Positions 54,901 through 64,000 of a DNA stretch of 64,000 nt are shown in pieces. The stretch covers positions 2,949,501-3,013,500 of the forward strand of contig NZ_CP067420.1 in NCBI RefSeq assembly GCF_016653635.2. The letters run 5' to 3'. The notes under the pieces were generated by a model. That model was given only the letters and a program-made list of their open reading frames with translations, was not told the DNA's origin and made no database searches. Source of the stretch: Skermanella sp. TT6. Its GTDB lineage: Bacteria; Pseudomonadota; Alphaproteobacteria; Azospirillales; Azospirillaceae. Within the stretch, counting starts at the first letter, position 1. Every line of letters starts with the position of its first letter. Both the position numbers and the translations under genes were made by a program.

Positions 54901-55030
54901 GTGGCAGTTTCCCCTGTATCTTTTTTCGGGCGGTCGGCCCTCATCCGGGAAATCGGTGCGGCGCAGGTTGCACCGCACCGTGAGGAGGAGACGTCGGACC
55001 GTCACATCGATTGATGCGTGGAATGGATCA

Positions 55031-55045
55031 GCAATGGGCGTGCCA
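55031..55045 (-). promoter_or_regulatory. Sigma-54 (-24/-12) promoter of the Rieske-PQQ dehydrogenase operon
   Basis: Reading leftward the sequence is TGGCACGCCCATTGC: TGGCAC, five bases, TTGC, a perfect consensus. It lies 131 nt before the Rieske start and faces that operon. An AcoR-type activator is divergently encoded. Confidence 0.9.
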
Positions 55046-55097
55046 ATCATGTCCGGCGGGAAAACTCAAGGTTCCAGGCGGGCTCGGCGTCTCATAC

Positions 55098-55136
55098 CGT
55101 TACACGTGTCACATAGCATTCGTCACAAGTAGAGAC
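55098..55136. promoter_or_regulatory. Two tandem operator candidates upstream of the PQQ operon
   Basis: CGTTACACGTGTCACA (55098-55113) and CGTCACAAGTAGAGAC (55121-55136) resemble the aco operators, the first with the ACA-N2-TGT core. Centres are 23 bp apart and lie 67.5 and 90.5 bp upstream of the sigma-54 element centre, exactly as at acoA. The 380-bp stretch 54901-55280 holds these sites and no convincing gene. Confidence 0.7.
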
Positions 55137-55280
55137 GTCTTATATTGCAGTGCGGAAGAATGGACTTTTACGAGCATTGCCTCCAAACTCCGTTCGTGCT
55201 CTAGCCCCAGTTTATTTATTGAGGTAGCCTGACCCGAAGACGAGAATGCCGGAAAACCGGCGTCACGGATTGGGGGGAAG

Positions 55281-57200
55281 ATGATCGCGCCCGGATCAAC
55301 CGCGAGCGACCATATCGACCGCATCATGGCTTGGGTTGACGGAGCCCCCGCGCCGACCAGCCCGCCGCCCCACGGCATCATCGCCGATTCCTGGAAGCGC
55401 TGCGTGCTGAAGCACCGGCTCGACCCGGCCACCGTCAACGCCCCCAATGTCCTGACCCCGCCCGAGTTGCGCGACCATGTCGAGCCGGTCGGGGAGTTCC
55501 TGGGCTTCGCCCGGGAAAGCCTGCTCGGCCTCCATGCCCAACTCGCGGCGTCCGGCTACGTCGTCCTGCTGGCGGATCGGGACGGCGTCACGATCGAGCG
55601 GTTCGGCAGCCTGCCGATCGAGGGACGCATGGCACGGGCCGGGCTGGAACGCGGCGCCGTCTGGGCGGAGGATTGCGAAGGCACCAACGGGGTCGGCACC
55701 TGCCTCGCGTCAGGCCAGCCGGTCCTGGTCCACCGCTTCGACCATTTCGCGGTCCGGCACACCGGGCTGACCTGCTCCGTGGCACCGATCCTGGGTCCGG
55801 TCGGGGAACTCCTGGCCGCCCTCGACGTCTCGTCGCTGACCGCGCCGGCGGGCGGACAGTTCCAGTCGCTGGTTCACGGCTTCGTCATGTCCGCCGCGCG
55901 CCAGATCGAGGACACCTGGTTCCTGGCCCGGACGCGGGAGAACTGCGTGCTCGCCCTCGCCCGCTCGCCGGAAATGGCGGGGATCGAGACGGACGCCATG
56001 ATCGCGGTCGATCCTGCGGGCACCGTCGTCGGCATCAACGGCGGCGCGCGCAAGCTGTTCGCCGGAAGGGACCTGATCGGCGTCCGGCTCGACGCCGTGC
56101 TCGAGACGTCGCTGGACCGGCTGGCTGCGGGGACCGCCCTGGTCCGCCAGTCGGGCACGGAGCGGCGCTGGGCGATCAGCCTCCGGCCGCCCCTGGCGGC
56201 ACAGCGGCTGCCGTCGCGCCGCGCTCCCGCCAGGTCTTCGGCCCCGGCACGCCCGACCCGGCACTTGCCGCTCGACGAACTGGCCGGAGGCGACCCCCAG
56301 ATGCAGGCCCATGTCCGCCGCATCCGCCGCTTCGTAGACTGCGACCTGCCGATCCTGATGGGCGGCGAGACCGGCACCGGTAAGGAGGCGTTCGCCCGCG
56401 CGATCCATGATGCCAGCGCCCGCGCCGCCCGGCCGTTCGTCGGGATCAACTGCGCGGCACTGCCGGAAAGCCTGATCGAGAGCGAGCTGTTCGGCTACGC
56501 CGAGGGCGCCTTCACCGGGGCGCGGCGGGACGGCATGCGCGGCAAGCTGCTCCAGGCCGACGGCGGCACCCTGTTCCTGGACGAGATCGGCGACATGCCG
56601 CTCGCCGCCCAGACGCGCCTGCTGCGCGTCCTGGCGGAGCGGGAGGTGATCCCGCTGGGAGGGGACCGGGCGATTCCGCTGGACCTCCACGTGATCTGCG
56701 CAAGCCATCACGACCTGGAGGCCCTGGTCGCCTCCGGCGCCTTCCGGGCCGACCTTTTCTACCGGCTGAACGGACTGCGCATCACCCTCCCGCCCCTCCG
56801 GGACCGAACCGACAAGGCGGAGCTGATCGACCGAGCCCTGGAACTGGAGACCGCGGGTCTGGCCGCCACGCCCCGCCTGACGCCGGAGGCCCGGTCCCTG
56901 CTGCTGGACCACGACTGGCCGGGCAACATCCGCCAGCTCCGGACGGTCGTGCGCGCGGCGGTGATAGGCTGCGAGGACGGGCTGATCCGGTGCGACGACC
57001 TGCCCCTCGCAATGCCGCGCTTCGCCGGCGCGACCTCCCCCGCCTGCCCGGCGGCCTGCCCGGAAGCGGAAAGGCTCCAGGCGATCCTGCGCAGCCACAA
57101 ATGGTGCGTGGCCGATGCCGCCCGAAGCCTCAACGTCAGCCGGATGACGCTCTATCGGCGCATGGCCAAGTTCGGCGTCGTGCCGCCGAACCAGCTCTGA
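55281..57200 (+). CDS. Sigma-54-dependent activator, AcoR family, for the PQQ operon
   Basis: 639 aa. GAF-like sensor (about 85-215; DRDGVTIERFG, GTNGVGTCLASGQPVLV), PAS-like segment (about 222-300), AAA+ domain with Walker A GETGTGKE (362-369) and GAFTGA (409-414), and a C-terminal Fis HTH (WCVADAARSLNVSRMTLYRRM). It is the same architecture as the acoR product. Divergent from the Rieske-PQQ dehydrogenase operon across a region with a sigma-54 promoter and two operators, so it is very likely its activator, responding to an alcohol or aldehyde. Confidence 0.92.
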   Translation: MIAPGSTASDHIDRIMAWVDGAPAPTSPPPHGIIADSWKRCVLKHRLDPATVNAPNVLTPPELRDHVEPVGEFLGFARESLLGLHAQLAASGYVVLLADRDGVTIERFGSLPIEGRMARAGLERGAVWAEDCEGTNGVGTCLASGQPVLVHRFDHFAVRHTGLTCSVAPILGPVGELLAALDVSSLTAPAGGQFQSLVHGFVMSAARQIEDTWFLARTRENCVLALARSPEMAGIETDAMIAVDPAGTVVGINGGARKLFAGRDLIGVRLDAVLETSLDRLAAGTALVRQSGTERRWAISLRPPLAAQRLPSRRAPARSSAPARPTRHLPLDELAGGDPQMQAHVRRIRRFVDCDLPILMGGETGTGKEAFARAIHDASARAARPFVGINCAALPESLIESELFGYAEGAFTGARRDGMRGKLLQADGGTLFLDEIGDMPLAAQTRLLRVLAEREVIPLGGDRAIPLDLHVICASHHDLEALVASGAFRADLFYRLNGLRITLPPLRDRTDKAELIDRALELETAGLAATPRLTPEARSLLLDHDWPGNIRQLRTVVRAAVIGCEDGLIRCDDLPLAMPRFAGATSPACPAACPEAERLQAILRSHKWCVADAARSLNVSRMTLYRRMAKFGVVPPNQL

Positions 57201-57210
57201 GGCGCCGGCT

Positions 57211-57235
57211 CCGGCCGATCAACCGAACCGGCCGG
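57211..57235. terminator. Hairpin between convergent activator and pstB genes
   Basis: CCGGCCG (57211-57217) pairs with CGGCCGG (57229-57235), loop 11 nt, between the stop of the activator gene and the end of pstB, which it overlaps. No T run. Confidence 0.4.
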
Positions 57236-58058
57236 TCACGTACTCCTCGGTGCGCTTCTGCTTGGGGGCGGTGAACAGGTCCTCGGTCACACCGTACTCG
57301 ATCAGTTCGCCCAGATACATGAAGGCCGTAAAGTCGGACGCGCGCGCCGCCTGCTGCATGTTGTGGGTGACGATGCAGATGCAGTAGTCGGCCTTCAGCT
57401 CGTCGATCAGTTCCTCGATCTTGGACGTCGAGATCGGGTCCAGCGCCGAGGCGGGCTCGTCCATAAGGAGCACCGACGGATTGACCGCGACGGCGCGGGC
57501 GATGCACAGGCGCTGCTGCTGGCCGCCCGACAGGCTCAGGCCGCTCTGGTTCAGCTTGTCCTTCACTTCGGTCCACAAGGCCGCCCGGCGCAGCGCCTGC
57601 TCGACCCGGCCGTCCATCTCGTCGCGCGGCAGCTTCTCGTAGAGCCGGATGCCGAAGGCGATGTTGTCGTAGATGCTGAGCGGGAACGGCGTCGGCTTCT
57701 GGAAAACCATGCCGATCTTCGCCCGCAGCAGGTTCAGGTCGATGCCCGGTCCCAGGATGTTCTCGCCGTCCAGCAGCACCTCCCCGACCGCCCGCTGCTT
57801 CGGGTACAGGTCGTAGATCCGGTTGAGGATGCGCAGCAAAGTTGACTTGCCGCAGCCGGACGGGCCGATGAACGCCGTGACCTTCCGATCGTACAGGGGA
57901 AGGGATATGTTCTTGAGCGCCTCGTAGTCCCCGTAGAAGAAGCTGAGGTTCCTGACGGAGATCTTCTCGGCCATCTTGCCGTCCGACGCCACGCCGGCCG
58001 GCATGGACTCGACCGGCACCTGGCGCCCGGCCGTGGCGGTGAAGCGGGCTTCTTGCAT
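57219..58058 (-). CDS. pstB: Phosphate ABC transporter ATPase PstB
   Basis: 279 aa. Walker [17 protein letters not shown], signature [15 protein letters not shown], Walker [16 protein letters not shown] and switch His [15 protein letters not shown] are the PstB forms. An N-terminal extension (about 1-28) precedes the core; ATG at 57974 is an alternative, but AAGGGA supports 58058. Ends the pst operon; pstA ends 2 bp upstream of its start. Confidence 0.97.
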   Translation of the reverse strand: MQEARFTATAGRQVPVESMPAGVASDGKMAEKISVRNLSFFYGDYEALKNISLPLYDRKVTAFIGPSGCGKSTLLRILNRIYDLYPKQRAVGEVLLDGENILGPGIDLNLLRAKIGMVFQKPTPFPLSIYDNIAFGIRLYEKLPRDEMDGRVEQALRRAALWTEVKDKLNQSGLSLSGGQQQRLCIARAVAVNPSVLLMDEPASALDPISTSKIEELIDELKADYCICIVTHNMQQAARASDFTAFMYLGELIEYGVTEDLFTAPKQKRTEEYVTGRFG

Positions 58059-58060
58059 GG

Positions 58061-58903
58061 TCAGCGTCCCTTCGATCCGAGTCCCGCGAGCACGCGGGCG
58101 GTGATGTTGATGATGAGGATCGTGACGGTGATCAGCAGGGCGCCTGCCCAGGCCAACTGCTGCCAGTCCTCGTAAGGGCTGAGGGCGAAGCGGAAGATGA
58201 CGACCGGGAGGTTCGCCATCGGCGCGTTCATGTCGGTGCTCCAGAACTGGTTGCTGAGCGACGTGAACAGCAGCGGCGCCGTCTCGCCGCTGATCCGCGC
58301 GACCGCCAGCAGCACGCCGGTGATCATGCCGTTCCGCGCGGCGCGGTAGGCGATCATCACGATCACCTTCCATTGCGGGGCCCCAAGCGCCGCCGCGGCC
58401 TCCCGCAGGCTGGCGGGCACCAGGTTCAGCATGTCCTCGGTCGTGCGGACCACGACCGGTATCACGATGACCGACAGGGCGACGGCGCCCGCCCAGGCCG
58501 AGAAATGGCCCATGGGGGCGACCATGACGCCGTAGATGAAGAGGCCGATGATGATCGACGGCGCGCTCAGCAGGATGTCGTTGATGAATCGGATGACCTG
58601 CCCGAGCAGGTTGCCGCGGGAGTACTCCGCCAGATAGGTGCCGGCCAGGATCCCGACCGGCGTGCCGATCAGGGTCGCCAGCAGGGTCATCACGACGCTG
58701 CCGTAGATCGCGTTGATCAGGCCGCCTGGGACTCCGGGGGGCGGCGTGCTGAGCGTGAAGATGCTGGGCGCCAGCGCGGTCAGCCCGTTGTAGAACAGCG
58801 TCCAGAGGATCGCGACCAGCCAGAAGATGCCGAAGGCCGCCGCGGCCATCGACAGGCCGAGCGCCACCCGGTTGGTGAGTTGGCGCCGTGCATAGATGTT
58901 CAT
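58061..58903 (-). CDS. pstA: Phosphate ABC transporter permease PstA
   Basis: 280 aa with about six helices. Family blocks are [57 protein letters not shown] (EAA loop) and [19 protein letters not shown]. It forms the channel with PstC. GGGAGG precedes the ATG at 58903, and pstC ends 5 bp upstream. Confidence 0.96.
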   Translation of the reverse strand: MNIYARRQLTNRVALGLSMAAAAFGIFWLVAILWTLFYNGLTALAPSIFTLSTPPPGVPGGLINAIYGSVVMTLLATLIGTPVGILAGTYLAEYSRGNLLGQVIRFINDILLSAPSIIIGLFIYGVMVAPMGHFSAWAGAVALSVIVIPVVVRTTEDMLNLVPASLREAAAALGAPQWKVIVMIAYRAARNGMITGVLLAVARISGETAPLLFTSLSNQFWSTDMNAPMANLPVVIFRFALSPYEDWQQLAWAGALLITVTILIINITARVLAGLGSKGR

Positions 58904-58908
58904 GTCGG

Positions 58909-59889
58909 TCAGCCTCCCGCCCGCTTCTGCATGCGCAGCAGCATGATCTTGGCCAGCGCCAGCACGGTGAAGGTGATGAAGAAGAGGATCAGGCCCAGGG
59001 CGATCAGCGACGAGATGTAGAGTTCGCCGACCGCCTCGTTGAACTCGTTGGCTATCGCGGCGGAAATCGTCGTGCCCGGCGCCATCAGCGAATTGCCGAT
59101 GCGATGGGCGTTGCCGACCACGAAGGTCACGGCCATCGTCTCGCCGAGCGCCCGGCCCAGGCCCAGCATGACGCCGCCGACCACGCCGACGCGGGTATAG
59201 GGCAGGACGACCTTCCAGACCACCTCCCAGGTGGTGGCGCCCAGGCCGTAGGCGGACTCCTTGACCATGGGAGGCACGGTCTCGAACACGTCGCGCATGA
59301 TCGAGGTGATGAACGGCAGCACCATGATCCCGAGGATCAGCCCGGCGGTGAAGATGCCGATCCCGAAGGGTGGGCCGGAGAACAGGTTGCCGATCACCGG
59401 GACCTGGCCGATGGTGCCGATCAGGAACGGCTGGAGGGTCTGTTGGAAGACTGGAGCAAAGACGAACAGCCCCCAGATGCCGTAGATGATGCTGGGAATG
59501 CCGGCCAGCAGCTCGATCGCGATGCCGACCGGACGCTTCAGCCACGGCGGCGCCAGTTCGGTGAGGAACACGGCGATGCCGAAGCTGATGGGGATGCCGA
59601 CCGCCATGGCGATCAGGGCTGTCATCAGCGTTCCGTAGATCGGAGCCAGCGCGCCGAAGCGTTCGGTGACGGGGTTCCAGACCTCCGTGGTGGCGAATCC
59701 GAACCCGAAGGCGCCGAGCGCCGGAAGGGCGCCCTGCACCAGGGAGACGAAAACGCCGCCTAGGATCACCAGGACAAGCAGGGCGAAGAACGCCGTGGCG
59801 GACTTGAATGCCTTGTCCAGAATGCTCTGGCGTTTGGCCTGGCTGCCGCTGAGGATGCGGCCCTGGGCCCTGATGGCGGTGTCGGTCAT
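58909..59889 (-). CDS. pstC: Phosphate ABC transporter permease PstC
   Basis: 326 aa with about six helices and the PstC pattern: [28 protein letters not shown] (in parts) and [21 protein letters not shown], plus [19 protein letters not shown]-like block ([17 protein letters not shown]). It pairs with PstA. The gap to pstS is 28 bp. Confidence 0.96.
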   Translation of the reverse strand: MTDTAIRAQGRILSGSQAKRQSILDKAFKSATAFFALLVLVILGGVFVSLVQGALPALGAFGFGFATTEVWNPVTERFGALAPIYGTLMTALIAMAVGIPISFGIAVFLTELAPPWLKRPVGIAIELLAGIPSIIYGIWGLFVFAPVFQQTLQPFLIGTIGQVPVIGNLFSGPPFGIGIFTAGLILGIMVLPFITSIMRDVFETVPPMVKESAYGLGATTWEVVWKVVLPYTRVGVVGGVMLGLGRALGETMAVTFVVGNAHRIGNSLMAPGTTISAAIANEFNEAVGELYISSLIALGLILFFITFTVLALAKIMLLRMQKRAGG

Positions 59890-59917
59890 CTTTTTCGCGT
59901 CCAGGTCGGCGTTCTCG

Positions 59918-60982
59918 TTACCGCTTGCCGCCGGTCCACAGGGGCTCGCCGTTCACCTGGGCGAAGTCCTCGGTCCAGGTCTGCTCGACCATCTGGACGA
60001 CGTTGTCGGGCATCGGAACATAGTCCAGCTCGTCCGCCATCTGCTTGCCGTTGACATAGGCCCAGTCGAAGAACTGGAGAGCCGACCGGGCAGCGGCGGG
60101 GTCCTGCGGCTGACGGTGCATCAGGATGAAGCTGGCGCCGGTGATCGGCCAGCTCTGGGGGCCTGGCTGGTTGGTCAGGATGACGTAGTAGCCCGGGCTG
60201 GAACTCCAGTCGGCGGACGCGGCAGCGGCCTGGAAGCTCTGGCTGCTCGGCTCGACCCATTCGCCGCTCTGGCTCTGCAGGAGCGCGTTGGTCATGTTGT
60301 TCTGCTTGGCGTAAGCGTATTCCACATAACCGATTGCGCCGCGGGTCTGCCCGGTCTGGGCCGCCACGCCTTCGTTGCCGCGGGCGCCGAGCCCGGTCGG
60401 CCACTGGACCGACGTGGCGCTGCCCACCTGCTGCTTGAAGTCGTCGCTGACCTGGTTCAGGTAGTTGGTGAACAGGAAGTTGGTGCCCGACCCGTCGGAG
60501 CGGTAGACCGGGGCGATCGCCAGGCTGGGAAGCTGAAGGTCGGGATTGAGCGCCTTGATGGCATCGTCGTCCCAGCTCGTGATCTCGCCCAGATAGATAT
60601 TGGCGAGGGTCGGCCCGTCGAGCTTGAGCTGGCCGGGCTGAACGCCCGGAATGTTCACGACCGGAACCACGCCGCCCATGATCATCGGGAACTGGACCAA
60701 GCCGGCCTGCTCGAGCTCCTCAGGCTTCAGCGGACTGTCGGAGGCGCCGAAGGTTACGGTCCGCTCCCTGATCTGGCGGATGCCGCCGCCCGAGCCGATC
60801 GCCTGATAGTTGATGCTGGTACCGGTCTCCTGCTGATAGGCCTGCGCCCAGCGGGAATAGACCGGAAACGGGAAGGTGGCGCCGGCGCCGGAGATATTCT
60901 GCGCATATGCCGAAGACCCAAGCACGATGCCGGCAAGCCCGGCTATTGCGCTGCGGATGACGGTCTTGCTGATGATGCTCAT
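59918..60982 (-). CDS. pstS: Phosphate-binding protein PstS
   Basis: 354 aa. Signal peptide (about 1-27, cleaved after AYA), then QNISGAGATFPFPVYSRW, and phosphate-contact blocks GSGGGIRQI, FGASDSPL and YRSDGSGTNFLF. It captures phosphate in the periplasm for PstCAB. ATG at 60982 follows GAGAGGA. First gene of the leftward pst operon; no phoU, phoB or phoR is in the window. Confidence 0.97.
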   Translation of the reverse strand: MSIISKTVIRSAIAGLAGIVLGSSAYAQNISGAGATFPFPVYSRWAQAYQQETGTSINYQAIGSGGGIRQIRERTVTFGASDSPLKPEELEQAGLVQFPMIMGGVVPVVNIPGVQPGQLKLDGPTLANIYLGEITSWDDDAIKALNPDLQLPSLAIAPVYRSDGSGTNFLFTNYLNQVSDDFKQQVGSATSVQWPTGLGARGNEGVAAQTGQTRGAIGYVEYAYAKQNNMTNALLQSQSGEWVEPSSQSFQAAAASADWSSSPGYYVILTNQPGPQSWPITGASFILMHRQPQDPAAARSALQFFDWAYVNGKQMADELDYVPMPDNVVQMVEQTWTEDFAQVNGEPLWTGGKR

Positions 60983-61355
60983 CAAATCCTCTCGCTCATC
61001 ATGAAGGTCATAGGCATTCGGGTTCATAACAAATTTCGAGCAATAACCGACCACCCCAAAGCAGTGTTAACCAAAACTTCATATGGTATTTTATATTTAT
61101 TTAGAACACCCAAACTGCGTGGATGCGAAACTGCTATAGGCCGGAACCGCATCTATTCCGGCATGGACGATTACGGCGAATGACCAGCCCTGCCCGTGAT
61201 CTCGATACCGGCCGGCGCGAACCTAGCAGATCGACCGATGACCGCCATAGCCCACTGGCGCTACTCTTCCCTTCATGATTAACCCTTAAGAAAGAATATG
61301 CGCTACACTCTCCGGCATGTGCGGCCGGCACCATGCCGGAGAACGGAGGGTGTCG
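60983..61355. other. AT-richer divergent intergenic region before pstS
   Basis: 373 bp between pstS and the chemoreceptor-like gene. It is clearly richer in A/T than its surroundings (about 61050-61110), as expected for promoters of both genes. I could not assign a convincing Pho box or -35/-10 pair, and see no gene in it. Confidence 0.5.
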
Positions 61356-62033
61356 ATGCGCAGGGAAGGCGCTCACGGGGTGCCCTGGCGGAACCTGCTG
61401 GTCCTGGCGGTCTGGAGCGTGGCAGCGTCGACCCTCGGCGGCGTCCTCGTCCTGGCCGGAATGCCCCATGGTGCGGCGATCGCGGCATCGCTCGGCGGTA
61501 CCACCGCGGTCGCATGCCTGGGCGCCGCCGTCATCTGGATCGTTCGCCGACGACAGCCCTGTCCGCCGGCCCCCGATGCTCCGGCAGTGCCGTTCCGGGA
61601 GCGCTTCGACGATCTGCGGGAGCGGGTCCGGAATACGCTCGGCGCCCTGAACAGCAGCCTGGGCCGGATCGCGAAGGCGACGCAGGCCACGCAGGACATC
61701 GCGGCGCGAACCAATCTCCTTGCTCTCGACAGCATGATCCAAACCGCACGCCATGCCCAGTCCGGCAAGGGTTTCGCCCCCGCGGCCTCGGCGGCCCGGA
61801 GCATCGCCGGCGAGACCCGGCACTCCATGGTCGAGATCGGCAATCACATACGGGAGATCAACGACCTGTCGGCCAGCGTATCGGCAACCATGGACGAGGT
61901 CGACACCGTCGTTTCCGACATGCAGGACATGGTGGACGGCATCGTTTCGGACAGGAGCAAGGTCGTCCGTCTCGCCGACTGGACCGGCCGGCGTATCGCC
62001 CCCGCCGCCGCGACCGAGCCGTCACCGCCGTGA
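61356..62033 (+). CDS. Short membrane protein with degenerate chemoreceptor signalling tip
   Basis: 225 aa. Two hydrophobic helices (about 11-33 and 38-61) are followed by a helical region that resembles an MCP hairpin tip: TNLLALDSMIQTARHAQSGKGF where receptors have [22 protein letters not shown]. The Glu of the tip is lost. With only one short cytoplasmic hairpin it is far below receptor size (about 500 aa). It may be a remnant or a small regulator. ATG at 61356 has GGAGGG 5 nt upstream. Confidence 0.7.
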   Translation: MRREGAHGVPWRNLLVLAVWSVAASTLGGVLVLAGMPHGAAIAASLGGTTAVACLGAAVIWIVRRRQPCPPAPDAPAVPFRERFDDLRERVRNTLGALNSSLGRIAKATQATQDIAARTNLLALDSMIQTARHAQSGKGFAPAASAARSIAGETRHSMVEIGNHIREINDLSASVSATMDEVDTVVSDMQDMVDGIVSDRSKVVRLADWTGRRIAPAAATEPSPP

Positions 62034-62129
62034 CGGATCGCGGCGAAGGAAGTCTGTCAAAAAAGAGATCACCGCGATTATTCGGCATTGTATGATCAAA
62101 GCCGATGTCACGAACGGGGCAGCGGCGCG

Positions 62130-63539
62130 ATGGGCAAGGCCAGTGGGGGCACGGACCGGAATGGCCAGCCTTTCGATGTCCGACGAGAGCAGGTCTCGCT
62201 GGTCGTGAAGCAACTTCCCCTTGTCCTGTTCGCGAACCTGGCCAACCCCGTTCTGGTCGTACTGGTCCTCTCACCGGCGGTGAGGCCGGGCCATGCCATC
62301 CTGTGGGCAGGCCTGCTGATCGGCCTGACCGGCCTCCGTTTCGCGCAACTGAACTGGCTGGGGCGCGACGCGGCGGTGCGCCTCGAACCCGACCGGATGG
62401 TTCCCAGGCTCGCCCTCGCGTCCGGCGTGTCCGGCTTCATCTGGGGGTTCGGCCTGGTCTTGCTCATGCCCGAGCCGCTGATCTACCGGATGTTCGTCGC
62501 CTTCGTGCTGGGCGGTATGGCCGCCGGCGCGGTCGCGACCCTCTCGCCGCTGATGCCGGTGGTGACGGCGTTCCTGCTGCCGTGCATGCTGCCCCTGGTC
62601 GTCCGCCTGGCTGTGGAAGGCAGCAACGTCAATCTCGGCATGGCGGCGCTCGGGCTGGTATTCACATGCGGCCTGTGGACCGCCGCGTGGAAGCTGAACC
62701 GGTGGATCCGCGAGATGCTGCTGCTCAGGCTCGACAAGGTCCATCTCGCCGACGAGCTTTCGTCCGTTCTCGGCACCCTGGAGCGCCAGGTAGAACAGCG
62801 CACCGCCGACCTCCGCATAGCCCGCGACGAGGCCGACCGCGCCAATCAGGCCAAGACACGGTTCCTGGCCGCCGCAAGCCACGACATGGGGCAGCCCTTC
62901 CAGGCGATGCGGCTGTTCATCGACCTGCTCGACAAGAGGTTCGCCGGAACGCCCGATCATGAGCTGGTGCGCAACCTGATGAAGGCCCACCAGTCCGGCG
63001 AGCGGATGCTGGCGGGCCTCCTGGACCTGTCGAGGCTGGAGAGCGGGGCGGTCCAGGCCCGTCCCGCCTCCTTCGCCCTGGACGAACTGCTCGAGCGGTT
63101 GGGCGACGAGTTCCGCCCGCTCGCCGGCAACCGCGGCCTGACACTCACGGTCCGCCGGTGCGACGGGGCGATCCTCAGCGACCCGGTGCTGCTGCACCAG
63201 ATCATCGCCAACCTGCTGGCGAACGCGGTACGCTACACGGCCGAGGGAAGGATCCTTCTGGCCTGCCGCCGCCGCGGCGGGCATATCCGCATCGAGGTCT
63301 GGGACACCGGCATCGGCATTCCCGCCGACCGGCTGGAGGACATCTTCGAGGAATTCCGGCGCATCGACCAGATGGAGCAGGCGGACTTCCGAGGGGTCGG
63401 CCTGGGCCTCTCGATCGTCCGGCGGACCGCGGCCCTGCTCGATCACCCGGTGTCCGTCTGCTCCCGGCCCGATCATGGATCGATGTTCGCGATCACTGTC
63501 CCCATGGATATGGCGGAGGTGCCCAAGCCTCCGCCATAA
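62130..63539 (+). CDS. Membrane sensor histidine kinase
   Basis: 469 aa. Five or so membrane helices (about 25-190) act as sensor; a coiled coil (about 205-245, LERQVEQRTADLRIARDEADRA) leads to the H-box AASHDMGQPFQAM with H251. The ATPase domain has N-box HQIIANLLANAVRYT, G1 DTGIGIP and G2 GVGLGLSIV. It lacks a receiver domain. The response regulator is not adjacent. ATG at 62130 is chosen; a TTG at 62088 has no SD. Confidence 0.88.
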   Translation: MGKASGGTDRNGQPFDVRREQVSLVVKQLPLVLFANLANPVLVVLVLSPAVRPGHAILWAGLLIGLTGLRFAQLNWLGRDAAVRLEPDRMVPRLALASGVSGFIWGFGLVLLMPEPLIYRMFVAFVLGGMAAGAVATLSPLMPVVTAFLLPCMLPLVVRLAVEGSNVNLGMAALGLVFTCGLWTAAWKLNRWIREMLLLRLDKVHLADELSSVLGTLERQVEQRTADLRIARDEADRANQAKTRFLAAASHDMGQPFQAMRLFIDLLDKRFAGTPDHELVRNLMKAHQSGERMLAGLLDLSRLESGAVQARPASFALDELLERLGDEFRPLAGNRGLTLTVRRCDGAILSDPVLLHQIIANLLANAVRYTAEGRILLACRRRGGHIRIEVWDTGIGIPADRLEDIFEEFRRIDQMEQADFRGVGLGLSIVRRTAALLDHPVSVCSRPDHGSMFAITVPMDMAEVPKPPP

Positions 63540-63569
63540 GTCGTTCGCGCCGTTGGACGAACCCGTGCC

Positions 63570-64000
63570 TTAGCGGACAGGCCCCTTGTCTATGTCGACC
63601 TCGGTGCGGCGAACCGTGTCCGAGATGGTCTTTTCCCGCTCCTCGACATCCTTGCGGACGACCACTTCCCCGGTGACCTGGGTCTGCTTGCTGACGACCG
63701 CTTCCTCGTCGGTCTCCCGAAGCTCGACGACGCGCTCCTGGAAGTCGGCGTCGGTCGCCTGTCGGTTCGGATCCACCGCGCGTCGATCCACATGGACGGT
63801 CTCGTCGCGGAGCCGCACGGACTCCTCCACCGGGGTCTCGACCACGTAGCTGCGGACCCGGACGCCGCCGCGCTCCACCGCCCGCTTGCCGATCCGGAGT
63901 TCCTCCTCGGCGATCGGGATCACCTCTTCCTGCTCGGCGGTGCCGGTCCGGCGGTCGATGTCGGCGGACTCGTTCACGTCCCGCAGGCCGCTCGCGGCGG
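63570..64000 (-). CDS. DUF2382 (YsnF/AvaK) stress protein, N-terminus beyond the window
   Basis: The reading frame is open from the right edge to the stop at 63570, so the N-terminus is missing. The visible part is the DUF2382 domain: EEVIPIAEEELRIGKRAVER, VRVRSYVVETPVEESVRLRD and ERVVELRETDEEAVVSKQ. Such proteins often follow a PRC-barrel domain, which would be off the window. Probably a general stress protein. Confidence 0.85.
   Translation of the reverse strand, partial: AASGLRDVNESADIDRRTGTAEQEEVIPIAEEELRIGKRAVERGGVRVRSYVVETPVEESVRLRDETVHVDRRAVDPNRQATDADFQERVVELRETDEEAVVSKQTQVTGEVVVRKDVEEREKTISDTVRRTEVDIDKGPVR

Noticed and set aside
55011-55232. 73-codon frame in the activator/PQQ intergenic region
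   Set aside because: Covers the sigma-54 element and operators; no family match and no good ribosome site.
61060-61095. Possible Pho box upstream of pstS
   Set aside because: TGTTAA and CTTCAT resemble half-sites, but spacing is 12 rather than 11 and several bases differ; not convincing.

Overview
The window is GC-rich, tightly packed bacterial chromosome-type DNA. Codon use, the gene set (TAXI-TRAP transport, CO-dehydrogenase-type maturation genes, DUF2336, phasin, AcoR-type activators, PQQ dehydrogenase, PstSCAB) and Shine-Dalgarno sites matching the alphaproteobacterial 16S tail all point to a free-living alphaproteobacterium, most likely Rhodospirillales/Azospirillaceae (Skermanella- or Azospirillum-like). 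That placement is inference from gene content. I see no insertion sequence, prophage, CRISPR array, rRNA or tRNA. The first gene (TRAP permease) is cut by the left edge at its C-terminus, and the last (DUF2382) by the right edge at its N-terminus.

Layout. 1-2.2 kb: a leftward TAXI-TRAP uptake system. 2.3-9.5 kb: a rightward molybdenum-hydroxylase locus, coxG-coxS-coxM-coxD-coxE, a split xdhC/coxF and a molybdopterin-binding/MocA fusion. No catalytic large subunit (coxL) is present; a 10-bp-phased inverted repeat lies between coxM and coxD. 9.6-19.1 kb: single genes and small envelope or stress operons (ankyrin protein, M20 carbamoylase, ArsC-like protein, SMP-30 lactonase, DUF4398 and OmpA lipoproteins, nuclease, DUF1469/PRC-barrel pair, MBL hydrolase, patatin). 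19.4-27.9 kb: an MsbA-type exporter; a dehydrogenase-like/M81/glutamine-amidotransferase operon; repair and hydrolase genes; MepA. 28-36.2 kb: a GntR-dipeptide ABC-gamma-glutamyltransferase operon for import and breakdown of peptides or glutathione-like compounds. 36.2-43.3 kb: TSUP permease, DUF2336 protein, a degenerate ExeA-like protein, enoyl-CoA hydratase, an Hpt/pseudo-receiver protein and a HerA-like ATPase.

43.3-57.2 kb is the most striking part. It holds two sigma-54 circuits: acoABC with its activator acoR, and a Rieske/PQQ-alcohol-dehydrogenase operon divergent from a second AcoR-type activator. Each operon has a perfect-consensus -24/-12 element and two tandem operator-like palindromes. 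The spacing is identical in both: operator centres 67.5 and 90.5 bp upstream of the promoter centre. The PQQ dehydrogenase has the Asp-X-Asp signature of lanthanide-dependent enzymes, lacks the usual vicinal cysteine pair, and is co-transcribed with a Rieske protein; no cytochrome c gene is seen. Both circuits plausibly serve C2-C4 alcohol and acetoin oxidation. A phasin gene lies just upstream of acoA.

57.2-61 kb: leftward pstSCAB phosphate uptake. 61.3-64 kb: a degenerate chemoreceptor-like membrane protein, a membrane histidine kinase and a DUF2382 stress protein.
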